Source: Eublepharis macularius (lineage: Eukaryota; Chordata; Lepidosauria; Squamata; Eublepharidae). From it: DNA of 64,000 nucleotides. Position numbers and translations under genes: made by a program. The notes below the pieces were generated by a model. That model saw only the letters and a list, made by a program, of their open reading frames with translations. It ran no database searches and had not been told where the DNA came from. Location of the stretch: contig NC_072791.1 in the NCBI RefSeq assembly GCF_028583425.1, positions 15,147,868 to 15,211,867 of the forward strand, given 5' to 3'. Below are positions 20,238 to 31,175 of the stretch, piece by piece. How positions within the stretch are numbered: the first letter of the stretch is position 1; every line of letters begins with the position of its first letter.

Positions 20238-20770
20238 GGAAATCTAGTTTCAGGTGGGTGGTGTCCGTAGTAGAAGAGTAAGATTTTGGTCCAGTTGCAC
20301 CTTGAAGACCAACTAGATTTCCAAGTAGGGTAAAGCTCATACCCTGCCACAAATGTCATTAGTCTTCTATTATTTATTTATTTACTTAAATTTATAGTCC
20401 GCCCTCCCCAACCAAGTGGGCTCAGGGAGGATCACAACAATTTAAAACACACTTCTAGGTGCTACTGAACTCTTGCTCTTTTCTACTGCTACAGACAGAC
20501 TAACACAGCTACCCATCTTGATAGATTTCCAGGGCATGAGCTTTCGAGAGTCAAAGCTCAAATACATAGAGATCGAAGTCTTTATAATCTTTATAGCTCA
20601 GTGGTATACTCTTTGCATCCTCTACCTGGATAATAAAGGCTCCTACCTTTTCCCACTCCATGTATCTGACCAAGAGAGATTTGTTTCTAGAAAGCTCCTG
20701 CCTTGGAAATCTAGGTGGCCTTTAAGGTTCTACTGGGCTCGATTCTTGCTCTTCTACTGCAAGGGAGCAG
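20238..20770. repeat. Further PLE-terminal repeat copies, partly inverted
   Basis: 20265-20350 has 'GTCCAGTTGCACCTTGAAGA'; 20450-20570 has CTACAGACAGACTAACACGG and GAGCTTTCGAGAGTCAAAGC (antisense core); 20655-20770 has CATGTATCTGACCAAGAGAG, TTTCTAGAAAGCTCC and 'TAAGGTTCTACTGGGCTCGA' (sense). The last two again form a head-to-head pair. A short 'TATAGTCCGCCCTCCCC' tail repeat lies at 20370-20445. Confidence 0.55.
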
Positions 20771-21245
20771 CCCCACAGCCAACATAATAACATCGTTTTT
20801 GGAAGTGATATCTTTGCACCCGGCTGGAAATGCGCGCATGTCCCTTCCCCGCCAATTGCCAGGAAGACCTGGCCACTCTACCTGCGAGAGTGTCGTAGAA
20901 GGTTGGGCAGTCAGAGAACCTGGTAATGGCTGAGCTGCTCTGATCCTACAGAGCAAACAGACAGGCCTAAGGAATGGGAGAGAAGGCAACCATGGGCATA
21001 AGAAGAAAGCCACAAATCAGCCACAACTGAGTCTTCGTACAAGTCTTGGGAAGAAAGGGGACCTAGGAGCAGAGAACTGGATCACAGGCATTTAGTTTCA
21101 GAAGTATAAGAGGGAGGGAAAGCCAGTTTAGATAAGGAATGGGCGGCTACTCACCTGAAACATTACTCATGGAAGGTGCTGCAAGAGTTGTTTTTTGTCT
21201 GAGTAGCCTTTGCAGGCTTCCTTGGGGGAAAATGCCCTGGCTCTA
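20771..21245. other. Unannotated non-coding DNA
   Basis: No gene or named repeat recognised. It lies within the putative first intron. Confidence 0.35.
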
Positions 21246-21248
21246 ACA

Positions 21249-21335
21249 CTGCAATCCTAAACAGAGTTATTCCAGTCTAAGTCCATTGACTTCATTGGGC
21301 TTAGATTGGAGTAACTCTGTTTGGGATTGCACTGT
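21249..21335. repeat. Short palindromic MITE (CAATCCTAAACAGAGTTA type)
   Basis: CTGCAATCCTAAACAGAGTT and AACTCTGTTTGGGATTGCAC are the two arms. The centre, AAGTCCATTGACTTCATTGG, is itself nearly palindromic. This is the best-preserved copy with 44337-44423. Confidence 0.7.
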
Positions 21336-21959
21336 AAGTGTGGGTTACTTCTGAGTACACCTGCCTAGGGTTGGACTGTTGAGGCAACAGCAAACAGGCC
21401 CGTGAGCTCTCATCTGGAGACTCAGGAATTGATTGTGGGTTGAGTATCTGGATGCCAGTTGCATCAGAGGCCAGGAGACACAATTTGGGGCTTGGAAGGA
21501 AGGAGGGAGGTGGGAAGACAGAACTTTTCGATGTAGGCAGATTTGTGATCAGGAGCAGGTTGTGCTTGGCAGGGGGAGAGTAGGGAAGCAGAGTTTAAGT
21601 AGAAAAACTGTCTCAACAGAAAAGATGGAAATAGCTTAGAAGATAAGATGCAAAATGACGCAAAATTGTGATTAAGTAACGCTGGTTTCTATGAGGATGC
21701 ATTGAAGTTTTTCAAAACAGGTTGCAACTTATGAAAAGAGCAATCACACGAAAACATCATTGTGCAAAAACGAAAACACCATAAAACTCATCACAACAAT
21801 ATTCAGGGCCGCGGAGATTTTATTTTTTAATTAATTACTGCCTTTATAGTTTATCGTTCTCCCCAGTGGGGACCGAAATTGGCTTTTGTTGATTGTTCTC
21901 CTCTTCTCTTTTATCTTCACAACAACCTTGTGAGGTAGGTGAGGCTCAGAGAGTGTGCT

Positions 21960-22155
21960 CTGACCCAAGTGGTCAGAGTGTTGGGCAAGGAACTGAGAGA
22001 TCCGGGTTCGAATCCCATGGAAGCTGCTAGGGGACCTTAGGCCAGTCACGCACACTCAGCCTAATCTTCCTTACAGGGTTGTTGTGAGGATAAAATAGAG
22101 AACAAGAGAATGTTGTAAGCCCCTTTGGTAGGAAACGGGGGTATAAATAAAGTGA
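21960..22155 (+). repeat. Squam-type SINE
   Basis: It has GTGGTCAGAGTGTTGGGCAA, GATCCGGGTTCGAATCCC (intact B-box), 'CAGCCTAATCTTCCTTACAG', AGGATAAAATAGAG and 'GGGGGTATAAATAAAGTGAA'. It directly precedes the Sauria SINE at 22163. Confidence 0.75.
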
Positions 22156-22162
22156 ACAAACA

Positions 22163-22410
22163 GCCAGTTTGGTGTAGTGGTTAAGAGCAGTGGGACTCTA
22201 ATCGGGAGAGCCGGGTTTGATTCCCCACTCCTCCGCTTGAAGCCAGCTGGGTGACCTTGGGTCAGTCACAGCTCTCTCAGAGCTCTTTCAGCCCCACCCA
22301 CCTCACAGGGTGATTACCGTGGGGATAATAACATACTTTGTAAACCATTCTGAGTGGGTGTTAAGTTGTTCTGAAGGGCAGTATATAAATCAAATGTTGT
22401 TGTTGTTATA
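22163..22410 (+). repeat. Sauria-type SINE
   Basis: It has GCCAGTTTGGTGTAGTGGTT, GGGTTTGATTCCCCACTCC, 'CTCACAGGGTGATTACCGTG' and 'GGGCAGTATATAAATCAAAT', with a (GTT)n tail. Full length. Confidence 0.88.
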
Positions 22411-22644
22411 GTTCCATTCAGTTGATTTGCCCAGGGCATCACAGATCCTTTTATCAGGACCGACAAAAGTGTCAGGGAGGAGTGGGTACCCAGCTGCTGC
22501 TGTCCCTCTCGAATAGTTTCGGCAGCAGTTGCTGAAGCTGGATCCAAGCCTAGCTGCTGCCGGACTGCTGAGAAAGCTCTGGGTGCTGCCGCCTTCCCTC
22601 GCACGGAGGGACCAACAAATGGGGAAATGCACGAATCCGTGTTC

Positions 22645-23113
22645 GCTTGCAAACAGCTCAGGAGGAGACAACAGGGTTGAAATTAAACCGAAAGAGTTTT
22701 CGGCTAAACGTTAGGAAGAACTTCCTGACAGATAGAGCAGTGGAACAGGCTTCCTCGGGAGGTGGTGGGATCTCCTCCTTTGGAGGTATTTAATCAGAGG
22801 CTAGATGGCCATCTGACAGCAGCACTGATTCTGTGAACCCAGGCAGGTCATGAGAGGGAGGGCAGGAAGGGTTACACCAGTGCTTAGTTCTCCTGGCCCC
22901 TTCTTGCATGCCGATTGCCACCTTGAGGTCAGGAAGCAATTTTCCTCAAGCCAGTTTGTTTAGGGATCCTGACTGTGTTATGCCATCTTCTGGGCACGGA
23001 GCAGGGGTCACTGGGGGTGTGAGGAGAGGAGATAGTTGTGAATTTCCTGCACTGTGCGGGGGGTTGGACTAGATGACCCTGGAGGTCCCTTCCAACCCTA
23101 CGATTCTGTGATA
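22645..23113 (+). mobile_element. CR1 LINE 3' untranslated region
   Basis: It carries the classic CR1 tail phrases in order: 'AGGAAGAACTTCCTGACAG', 'CAGTGGAACAGGCTTCCTCG', GGAGGTGGTGGGATCTCCTC, 'AGGCTAGATGGCCATCTGAC', 'GGGTTGGACTAGATGACCCT', 'GGAGGTCCCTTCCAACCCTA' and a final CGATTCTGTGAT. CR1 elements are usually 5'-truncated, and no reverse transcriptase is left. Confidence 0.85.
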
Positions 23114-24023
23114 TGAGCAGGCAGGTGGTAATACTGAAGACTCTGCCCGCCTTGATTTTTCTGGTATGCATGCCTGTCCTTGGCATGGCTGGGCTTGCCC
23201 ATCTGCTGGAGGTCCCATCAGGGAGTTCTTTTGTATATTTTATGTCTTCACTGCTCCACTTCTGACTCCAGTCTGGGGCCGCATGTTGTGCTGAGAGAAG
23301 GGCATGCTTTCCAGTAGACTGCATATGACTGGGGCAGGAGGAGTGGGACACTTTCCCTCCCGCTGCTTTCCCCTTGCAGCCCCATCCTCCAGGTTGAGTA
23401 CTGATCTCTTTCCTATTATGTCTGGCTTGCAAGTTGCCTTGGCCCTTTGAAGCTATCTGGCCCAGGCCTGTCTTTGAGAGAGAAGTGGTCTTAATGATTT
23501 TGAGTCCCTGGGTAAAAGTACAGGATGGGGCCCTGGAATCGCAGCCCCTCCTTCGCCACCCACCTCTGGGGCAAAACATGAAGTGGCGTCACCCTGCGCA
23601 CGAGCGGGGTAGGAGGCACCGCTGCTACCTGAAGCTAGCAGTTGGAGCTCAAGATAGCAAATTCAATCTTCAATCATAATTTTCATTCAATAACAGACTG
23701 TTATTATAATTGAAGACAGAATTTGGCCTGGTGCACTTTAATGATCAAAACTTTTGTTAACTGTCAATTTCCTCTGTGGGAGAGCTGTGATCTTTCTTGT
23801 TTCTAGAATCCCGTGGTGCCCTTTAGTTTAGTTTTGTGGGAGCCCCAGATGGGGCAGGCGGAAGTAAGAAGAGTCAGCTCTTCTTCTTTACCCCACTCTT
23901 CAGGGGAGGCAAGGTTGTGGGTAGTTGCCCCCCCCCCAAGTGTGGGGCCCAGGTGAGATGCCCTTATTGCCCATTGACTATGACTGCCTCTGCTGGGAGA
24001 ATATTTGTTTTGGCTATTGCACT
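23114..24023. other. Unannotated non-coding DNA
   Basis: The 216-codon minus-strand frame at 22929-23579 begins in the CR1 tail and has no recognisable domain, so I do not call it. A small palindrome lies at 23665-23720 (AATTTTCATTCAATAACAGA / CTGTTATTATAATTGAAGA). Confidence 0.4.
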
Positions 24024-24031
24024 CCTATCTT

Positions 24032-24461
24032 CAGGGGTCATTTTGTAGAAAAAGAGCTGGAGGAACTCATTAGCATAACTCATTAGCATATGCCATGCCC
24101 TTGACTTTGCCAGAAGTGTGTCATTAGAATAACTGCTTTGCATATGCCACACCCCCTGACACCTATCCTGGCTGTTTTGGACCCAATCCTGGCCATTCAG
24201 GGCCAAAATTGGGCCCAAAATGGCAAAAAGGGGCTGAAAATGGCCGAAAAGGGGCCCAAAATGGTCAGGATCGGGCCGCTGCTGAGCGGGAGAGTGATCC
24301 ACCTCCTGTCAGAGGCCCGATCCGGGCTGTTTCGGCCCCAATCCAGGCCGAAATGGGCCGAAATGGCTGAGAATCAGGTGGGCGGAGCCACCTGACATGT
24401 GACCTCTTTGGGGAACTGCTGGAACTGCGTTCCTGTGCGTTCCCCCTCAAAATGAGCCCTG
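24032..24461 (-). mobile_element. hAT MITE, family B
   Basis: A 430-bp element runs CAGGGGTCATTTTGTAG ... CTCAAAATGAGCCCTG. The termini are inverted over about 14 bp. CCTATCTT is exactly duplicated at 24024-24031 and 24462-24469 (8 bp, hAT-type). The interior has CATTAGCATA repeats and alternating GGGCCAAAATTGGGCCC palindromes. Copies at 37506, 42883 and 53970 lie in the opposite orientation. Confidence 0.9.
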
Positions 24462-24469
24462 CCTATCTT

Positions 24470-25703
24470 GGATATTGGGCTTAAGAGCTGAGTGTAGGGC
24501 AGCTGGGTGTAAACTGGGTGGGTGTAAACGGGGCAGCTGGGTGTAAACTGTAGACTTCTAAGCAAAATGGTAGCTGCCAGGACAACAGTATTTGGAAGAA
24601 TTCATTGCAAGGAAGTGAATTGCATGCCGGACCGGTGGAGCTGTAGTGCACAGAAACTAATGCATATCTTTGATGGGGTTGGTTGGTTGTCTTTTAAACT
24701 GCAATCCCGTGCTGCTGACTTGAAATTTGTTCATAGGGGGTTGCTGCTGCTGACATTAGTGGTGGGACAACTCGGAAGTAAAATCCACAAACAAAACCCA
24801 TCTCATACCTTTCGTTAAGGTGTTCTTTTGTTTGGTCTTAAAAGTTGTTAATATTACTTGTGGTTTTGGATTTTGCAACACAACTGCCTTCATTTTTGTC
24901 TACTAGGAAGTAAGTTCATGCAAGGTTGCAATCTTAATTTGTGCATATTAGGTATTCTAGAGCAGAGTTTTCACAGGATAGGGATTCTGTCTGATCTAGG
25001 ATAGGGGAGTGGAGACACACTGAAATCTTGTTGGGGAAGGTTTGACATGGCTCTGCAGAGAAGAAGCTCTGCTGGAGGGTGGAAAGGGGTATAAAGATGC
25101 AGTTATTATGCAACGGAACTGGGTGGACTGGATAGATTTTTAGTAAGGCTGCTGTATGGGCTGACTACCCCAAACATCTATAGTACATTTTGATGCCCAG
25201 GCACACAAATATTTCTGCTTGTGTAACCACACTTAACATGTCCATCGCCCTTTCAGTACCTGTTTGCATCCATCACCGCCATGATTCTTGCATCAGCCTT
25301 GTAAGGTTGGCCAGTGCTATTATTTTTGATGCATTAGGGCCTTTATAGCTTGCCTTTTTAATAAATACTTGCAATAATAAAACTCGCACAAAAATAGCTG
25401 TTAAAAAATTTGCAAGCGCTGGAAACCAGTTTTTACTGGAAAAAGTTACAAAGTTTTAAGAGAGAGGGAGTGCAGCTTAGAGTGAGAGATGATTGGGCGC
25501 TTCCAGCCCAGATCACCTACTCTTCTTTTTTATACTTTGTGCTATCCCAGATGGTCCTTCCAGGGGCTTTGAGGAACAAAGAGGCCTGAAAGCTGGGAAA
25601 CTGTGCCCTAAGTGGGAGAGGGAGTGCAGGAGGAGTTGATAATGAATTCCCGTAGCCACTGTTCCCCCCACCCTAAACCTGACCATTTAATATATGAAGC
25701 TGA
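24470..25703. other. Unannotated non-coding DNA
   Basis: 24490-24550 has a short imperfect tandem of GGGCAGCTGGGTGTAAACTG. Otherwise no gene or named repeat is recognised. Confidence 0.35.
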
Positions 25704-25711
25704 ATTGCAAC

Positions 25712-26100
25712 TAGAGATGGGCACGAACCAGAAAAAAAATGAACCGTGCTGTTTGTGGTTCGTCGCATTTCACGAACCACAAACTTTCACGAACCTGCCC
25801 CAGTTCGCGAATCGGTTTGTTTGGTTCATGAAGATGTCACATCCAGGTCAGCAAATCGTCACTTCCAGGTCAGCAGAAAGTCTGCAGGAAGTCCATCCCC
25901 ATTATCCCCATTATCAGGAAACTGATAAATCGGCGCCAGGCTGTCTGTAGTGACGAACCAAAAAACAAACCAAATGAACCAGACTAAAGTTTGTGGCAGT
26001 TCATCAGAAATAGGCTCTGACGAACCGCTGGTTCATGAACCACGAACTGGCCCAGTTTGTCACAAACTTTGGTTGGGATTTCGGTTCGTGCCCATCTCTA
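25712..26100. mobile_element. hAT MITE, TAGAGATGGGCACGAAC family
   Basis: A 389-bp element begins TAGAGATGGGCACGAACC and ends GGTTCGTGCCCATCTCTA, giving 17-bp near-perfect termini. ATTGCAAC occurs at 25704-25711 and again at 26101-26108, an exact 8-bp duplication. The inside is rich in GAACC/GGTTC repeats (CACGAACCACAAAC, GGTTCATGAACCACGAAC). The 112-codon and 83-codon frames in it are chance frames. Confidence 0.9.
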
Positions 26101-26446
26101 ATTGCAACCTCCCTTGTGTTGACACTGTAAGCAGGCCAATGAGGACTAGAACCCTGAGTGTGTTGTGCCTTTCCAAACTCACAACGATGCCAACTACCTG
26201 ACAACCCCTCTTACTAATGATACAGGATATGTGGTTTGGTCCTACAGCTTCTTGAGTTAACCGTTGTAACAATACTGTTAATTGTGGTTTTATTTTACTT
26301 TTTCTGTAAGCTTTTGGGATGCGGTATAATAAGGCCATACGACGTGCAACACAGTTGCATATAAACCAATCTATGAGACATTTAAAGAGAGGCATCAGAG
26401 AGGGAAGGGCGAAAATATAATAAAAGTACGCTAAAGAAAGTCTACT

Positions 26447-26850
26447 TTCACCCTGAGAGTCCAGGCAAGCCCGATCTCGTCAGATCTTGGAAACTAAGCA
26501 GGGTCAGCCTTGGTTAGTAATTGGATAGTTGACCTCCAAAGAAGACCAGGGCCATTTTCACGCATCTTTACATTGCACAAAACTCGTGGAGCGAGGGCGT
26601 CTTCATGGCGCGATTTCTGACATTATTGCGCCATGCTTTTAGAATCGTGGTGTAATGATGTCCAAAATCGCGCCATGAAGACGCCCTCATCCCGTGAGTT
26701 TTGCGCTATGTAAAAACGTGTGAAAATGGCCCAGGGTTGCAGAGGTAGGCAACAGCAAACCACCTCTGTTAGTCCCTTGCTTTGAAAACCCCAGCAGGAG
26801 TCACCATAAGGCAGCTATGACATGAGGGCAGTCTCCACCATATTACTGAA
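26447..26850 (+). repeat. 5S-rRNA-derived SINE interrupted by an inverted-repeat element
   Basis: GCCCGATCTCGTCAGATCTTG, AACTAAGCAGGGTCAGCCTT and GGTTAGTAATTGGATAG follow the internal promoter of 5S rRNA. After a 179-bp insertion the SINE resumes with GGTTGCAGAGGTAGGCAAC, 'CTTTGAAAACCCCAGCAGGA' and 'GTCACCATAAGGCAGCTATG'. Sisters are at 29797 and 31832. Confidence 0.8.
26549..26727. mobile_element. Palindromic miniature transposon inside a 5S-SINE
   Basis: GGCCATTTTCACGCATCTTT and its inverse end GTGTGAAAATGGCC bound a palindrome with inner arms GAGGGCGTCTTCATGGCGCG / CGCGCCATGAAGACGCCCTC and AAAACTCGTG / GTGAGTTTTGCG. The target reads GACCAG before and CAGGGTTGC after, so the duplication is CAG (3 bp) or CCAGG (5 bp). 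A relative with the same inner arms is at 55964-56142, also inside a SINE. Probably PIF/Harbinger-like. Confidence 0.75.
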
Positions 26851-27475
26851 GAAAGTTTGGAAATGCATCTTCAGCAAAGTTTTGAGTGCCTTTTTTAAAA
26901 AAAAAAAAAGCAAGGAGGAGAAAGGTAACAGGCCGTGCTCAGCATATCAAAGGACCTTGGATTTGATGCTCTGGGTGGGTTCCTAGATAGATATCCTGTT
27001 ACAGAAACCTGATTCATAGGGCGGAGTCGGGGCTGCCTGTTTGTGTAAGGTGCCATGCTCTGCTGCTGAGTGGGTGTGAGCATACGCCTTGCCCCTAACA
27101 AATGGCAGCTCCATATCTATCGACAGTATTCCTGTATCCTTGATTTCCCACCAGTGGAGGTTTGAAAGACTTGGGCGGATGGAGTTTTCACAGAATCTGT
27201 GATCGTTTCCCCATTATATCCGGTAGCTGTGGCAAGAACGGCTGGCTTTTTACTGGCACAGATCGTCTAGCTTTAACAACCGCATCTGTGAAAGTTTCTT
27301 TCCCATACTTATTAAAGGTGCCAGAGCTTTGCCATTGTAATCTTCAAGGCTCTTCAGGAGAATGGGATTGTGCCCGTAGAATGGTCCTTTTTTTAACTTG
27401 TTTTGTGGCTGTGTCTTTAAAAACTAAGTTTACCAACTGCCTGGATAAAAAAACCCCTTTCCCTTTAATAGAGGC
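26851..27475. other. Unannotated non-coding DNA
   Basis: No gene recognised. The 133-codon frame at 27162-27563 runs into the antisense BovB fragment and has no domain. Confidence 0.35.
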
Positions 27476-27477
27476 TT

Positions 27478-27816
27478 ATATGTGTGTGTTAATGCGCCAT
27501 CAAGTCGCCTCCAAACTATGGCGACCCTATGAAGGAAAGATTTCCAAAACGTCCTATCTTTAACAGACTTGCCCGGATCTTGTAAACTGGAGGACGTGGC
27601 TTCTTTGATTGATTCAAGCCGTCTCATTTTGGGTCTTTCTTTTTTCCTACTGCCTTCCACTTTTCGTAGCATTATTGACTTTTCCAGTGAGTCTTGTCTT
27701 CTCATAATGTGACCAAAGTACGATAGCCTCCGTTTTGTCATTTTAGCTTCTAGGGAGAATTCAGGCTTGATTTGATCTAGTACCCACTTATTTGTCTTTT
27801 TGGCTGTCAATGGCAT
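27478..27816 (-). mobile_element. BovB (RTE) LINE 3' fragment
   Basis: The minus-strand frame gives 'TAKKTNKWVLDQIKPEFSLE', 'RLSYFGHIMRRQDSLEKSIM', 'RPKMRRLESIKEATSSSLQD', 'GKSVKDRTFWKSFLHRVAIV' and ends near a (CA)n-derived tail. It is open for 128 codons, 5'-truncated, and close in sequence to 7785-8565 and 50415-51165. Confidence 0.82.
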
Positions 27817-28775
27817 CTGTACAATCTCTTACCTTGAAAACCTGATGAATAGAGGCTTAAAGGGATGTTATTTACTAAGCAATTTTGTTTACTTCTGTGC
27901 CAGCATCTACACATTACACCTCTCTAAAGGGGCAGGATGTGTTTCTCCAGGCCAGTTGGCAGCCCCATTAACAGCAGAATGTCAAGGCTGTGAATCTTCT
28001 CCCATCTGTGCCAATTAAAAAACCCCTCAAGCCCTCAATTCTTGCACGTCAGGCTCCTGTTAAAAGGCTCCAGGAGCAGCAACAATAAAAATGTTGAGAC
28101 TGGAGAAAGTTTTCCATTTGATTTCATTGGCTCCTGGGTCAGTTCTGGATAAAGTCAGATGTTGTCCTTATAGTTTCTTTCTCAGGTCTAGTTTATGGCA
28201 TAACAGCCCTGATCTGCACGCCGCAGAGATCAGGGCTGGGGAAACAATAAACTCCTCTTTCCCAGTCTCTCCTCCACTCTTCTTTCCTGCATCTGCCCCC
28301 CTCCTTTTAATGACTTTCTGTAACCACACTTGAGTATTACGGAAGGACCATCTCCTCTGATATTGACTAGCCTGCTAAGTAAGAATGATATCCAAGGCTT
28401 GGTCTCTATACCCTTACAGCTTGAAGCATGGTCGATAGCAGCCAGAGACAGGGCCTTTTCTGTGGTGGCATGTTGGCTGTGAAATGCTTTCTCGGCCGCT
28501 GTTCACCCTCGAGGTGTGAGGTGCCAAATGAACGTGATGCTTTCTTCTTTTTTCTGCCCCACTGCTCTTACTGCCATCACAGAGACTGGTTTACGCGCCT
28601 TTTAAAAGCCTGTTAACATTTTAGATTGTGCTCTTTGCATTGCTTTTTATCTGCTAGTTGAAAGTTGCCCAGTGTCTTCTCGTGTTTTATCGTTTCATTG
28701 ATATTGATTGTAGTTGCCTGTGATGCTCGTAATGTATTGAATCAGCACGGTGCGGTGGCTGGAGGGTCAGAGTAG
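27817..28775. other. Non-coding DNA with a LINE-tail-like patch
   Basis: 28428-28620 has 'CAGGGCCTTTTCTGTGGTGG' and CTGTGAAATGCTTTCTCGGC, a phrase set shared in part with 35072-35130 and 38733-38830. It looks like an old LINE 3' region. The rest is unannotated. Confidence 0.35.
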
Positions 28776-28777
28776 GA

Positions 28778-28895
28778 TAAAAAGAGCACGGTGTAGTCAT
28801 TAGAGTGTGGGATTATGACTGGGGGAGCGGGTTCGAATCCCCTCTCTGCCACAACACTCTTCAGGTGACCTTCAGCGAGTCGGCATTTCTGACCC
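28778..28895 (+). repeat. Squam-type SINE, 5' part
   Basis: GCACGGTGTAGTCATTAGAG, GGGGGAGCGGGTTCGAATCCC (B-box) and 'CTCTGCCACAACACTCTTCA'. The tail is missing or decayed. Confidence 0.6.
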
Positions 28896-29045
28896 CTAAG
28901 CATTTCTCCCCTGCTAATTACACTTTATACTGTTCCTTTGCATCCTGACTTTCTATTGGGGAGAGAATTGGGTTCTTAATATCTAAATATGTATGCCGCT
29001 CTAAGCTCCATGGACAGGCCAAAAATGTTTTTAAAATGTTTTTAC

Positions 29046-29595
29046 CAGGGCTGGATCAAGGGGGGGGCAGGGGGAGTAGTCTGCCCCCGGCGCTGCCAAA
29101 GAGGGGGCGCCAGGCGCAGCTGACAACCACTGCGAGCGCACTGCTGGGATTGTGGATGGCTCAGCGGCTGCCCGTGCCATTCGCCTGCCCAGGAGGACAG
29201 GGAGCACGCGGCAAGCCGGCCGCCCCCTCAGCCGGGCAGATGAATGGCACAGAGAACTGGGAGGCCGCCCGCACCACTCGCCTGTCCCGCTGAGGGGGCG
29301 GCTGGCTTCCCACGCGCTCCCTGTCCTGCTGGGCAAGCGAGTGACATGGAGGGCTGGGAGGCCCCCCACACCATTTGCCTGCCCAGGAGGACAGGGAGCA
29401 TGCAGCAAGCCGGCCGCCCCCTCAGCCGGGCAGGTGAGTGGCGCAGGTGGCCTCTCAGCCACCGGTGCTGCCACCGCTCTGCTGGCAGCACGCCACCCTG
29501 TGTGCTCCCAGCCATCACGCAGTGCCAGGAGCACGTGCACAAGAGCAACCAGAATTGGGTTGTCCCGGGCGCCGGGAACCCAAGATCCAGCCCTG
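29046..29595. mobile_element. GC-rich hAT-type MITE that mimics a CpG island
   Basis: A 550-bp element runs CAGGGCTGGATCAAGG to CCAAGATCCAGCCCTG. GTTTTTAC at 29038-29045 is exactly repeated at 29596-29603 (8-bp hAT-type duplication). Inside, a block of about 70 bp (GCCTGCCCAGGAGGACAGGG ... CCCCTCAGCCGGGCAG) occurs at 29178-29247 and 29371-29442, with an inverted copy at about 29288-29345. The long frames on both strands (up to 198 codons) are composition artefacts. Confidence 0.85.
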
Positions 29596-29796
29596 GTTTT
29601 TACACTACTGTAAAGTAGTTCAGGCACATCTATAGAGAAGGCACCAATAAAGAATGGAAATACATAAACCAGTATTGGGTCTAGCCCTGGTGGTTTTGCA
29701 GTGGGGGAGTGTTTTCAGGCTGTGTTGGATGATTAACCATGGTTAGCCCCCAATGTGAATATAATGCTAAGTTATGGTTGCAGCAACCCTGACTTA

Positions 29797-29985
29797 GATA
29801 GTCCAGGAGAGCCTGATCTCGTTAGATCTCAGATCGTGGTTAGTAATTGGATGGGAGACCGCCAACGAAGATCAGGATTGCAAAGGCAGGCAAATGGCAA
29901 ACCACCTCAATTAGTCTCTTGCCTTGAAAACCCCACCAGGGGGGTTGCCATAAGTCAACCGTGACTCGAGGGCAGGACTTCATTC
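29797..29985 (+). repeat. 5S-rRNA-derived SINE
   Basis: GAGCCTGATCTCGTTAGATC, GGTTAGTAATTGGATGGGAG, ACCGCCAACGAAGATCAGG, 'CTTGCCTTGAAAACCCCACC' and 'CATAAGTCAACCGTGACTCG'. It has lost the AAGCTAAGCAGGG segment by an internal deletion. Confidence 0.8.
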
Positions 29986-30935
29986 ATTCATTATGGTTGC
30001 AGACAACCATGGAAGGAAAGTCGCACTTGCATGGGGGCAGGAGAGAGCCCCGAAGCCTGCAGAATAGCTTAGAAATCCATGCTGTTACTTCTGAACTGGA
30101 CCTCTGGAAAGATTTCCAAGTGTAGACGCAGCCATGCAATTCAAGAAGCAGACAGCGTCATCGCATCATGACCTAATGATCTCAGAATGCGTTCTGGGGC
30201 AGGCTGTTGGCGTGGGTTCTGAGCCGTTCCCATCTGCAGATAACACAATTTGTTAATGTTTTGCTTTGTAATATTTCATCCCCTTTGGAGTGTGCTGCTC
30301 CGCTGGAATACGCGCCCATAATTTAAATAATGTAACATGGATGTTTGTTAGGAATTGGCTGGAATCTTTCAAAGCCCCTCCTTACTGAAGCATTCCATTA
30401 GTAGCGTTGGATCAGCCTGGATTCCCTGGATCAGCCTGGATTCGATGTCTGGGCTTTGGCTGAAACGGAAAGGAGAAATTGAGAAAAAAGCAGAGTTGTT
30501 TGATGTGCGGTGAGTGGGAACGAGCTGGTCTTGAGTTGGCTCCTAAAATTCACAGGCTTCTCTCTCTCTCTTTTATTTTGGAAGTCTGTACAACAGAACC
30601 AAAATATTTGATCCTAAGGAAAACCCTGCTGGATCAGAAGCATGGCCTGTCTATTCCAGGATCCAATTTTTCATGGAGATCAACCAAGCTCATGGATGCC
30701 AAATCCTGCCCCCTGCTGCCCCCCCTGCAGGTGTACTGCATCTAACTATTAAGGTTCTGTTCTGCCTTCATAGCCATAGACTGATCCTCTAGCAATTTGT
30801 TCTAATTTCACCCGAAAGCCTTTTGAGCCAGGAGGTGTAACTGAGGCCTGAGTCAGAGAATTCAACAAGTGCGTTGTGAATTGTTTGAAGAAGTATTTTC
30901 TGTTTGTGTGTCCTGGATCTACAGCCCGTACTAGG
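29986..30935. other. Unannotated non-coding DNA
   Basis: No gene or named repeat. A small tandem lies at 30407-30440 (GGATCAGCCTGGATTC repeated). Confidence 0.35.
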
Positions 30936-30937
30936 GT

Positions 30938-31175
30938 TGCCAGGTCCCTGTACCCTCCTGGTGGGGGAGCACAGGGGAGACCTGGGGCTTAACTTGTGCT
31001 TGGTTTGTGTTCTTTCCCCCGGCTTGCATGATGGCGTCACTTCTGGGAAGTGACATCACGCCAGCCACGGACGTGTTCCTGCACTTTGTGCAGGGCTAAT
31101 TCTGGCCTGTAAAGTCCTTCAGGAAGTGACATCATTGTGCCCCACCAAGAGCACTTTCCCGGGTTGCCACCAGCA
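30938..31175 (+). repeat. TAGGGTTGCCAGGTCCC-ended repeat, partial
   Basis: It starts CTAGGGTTGCCAGGTCCCTG and contains GGAAGTGACATCACG and its inverse, matching the family copies at 37035-37408 and 58512-58941. The distal end is rearranged (CCCGGGTTGCCACC near 31150). Confidence 0.5.

Noticed and set aside
22929..23579. 216-codon minus-strand frame
   Set aside because: It starts antisense within a CR1 3' untranslated region and has no recognisable protein content.
29031..29627. 198- and 153-codon frames with repeated Pro/Ala/Gly-rich blocks
   Set aside because: They are fully contained in a hAT-type MITE with exact 8-bp target duplications, and overlapping frames exist on both strands.
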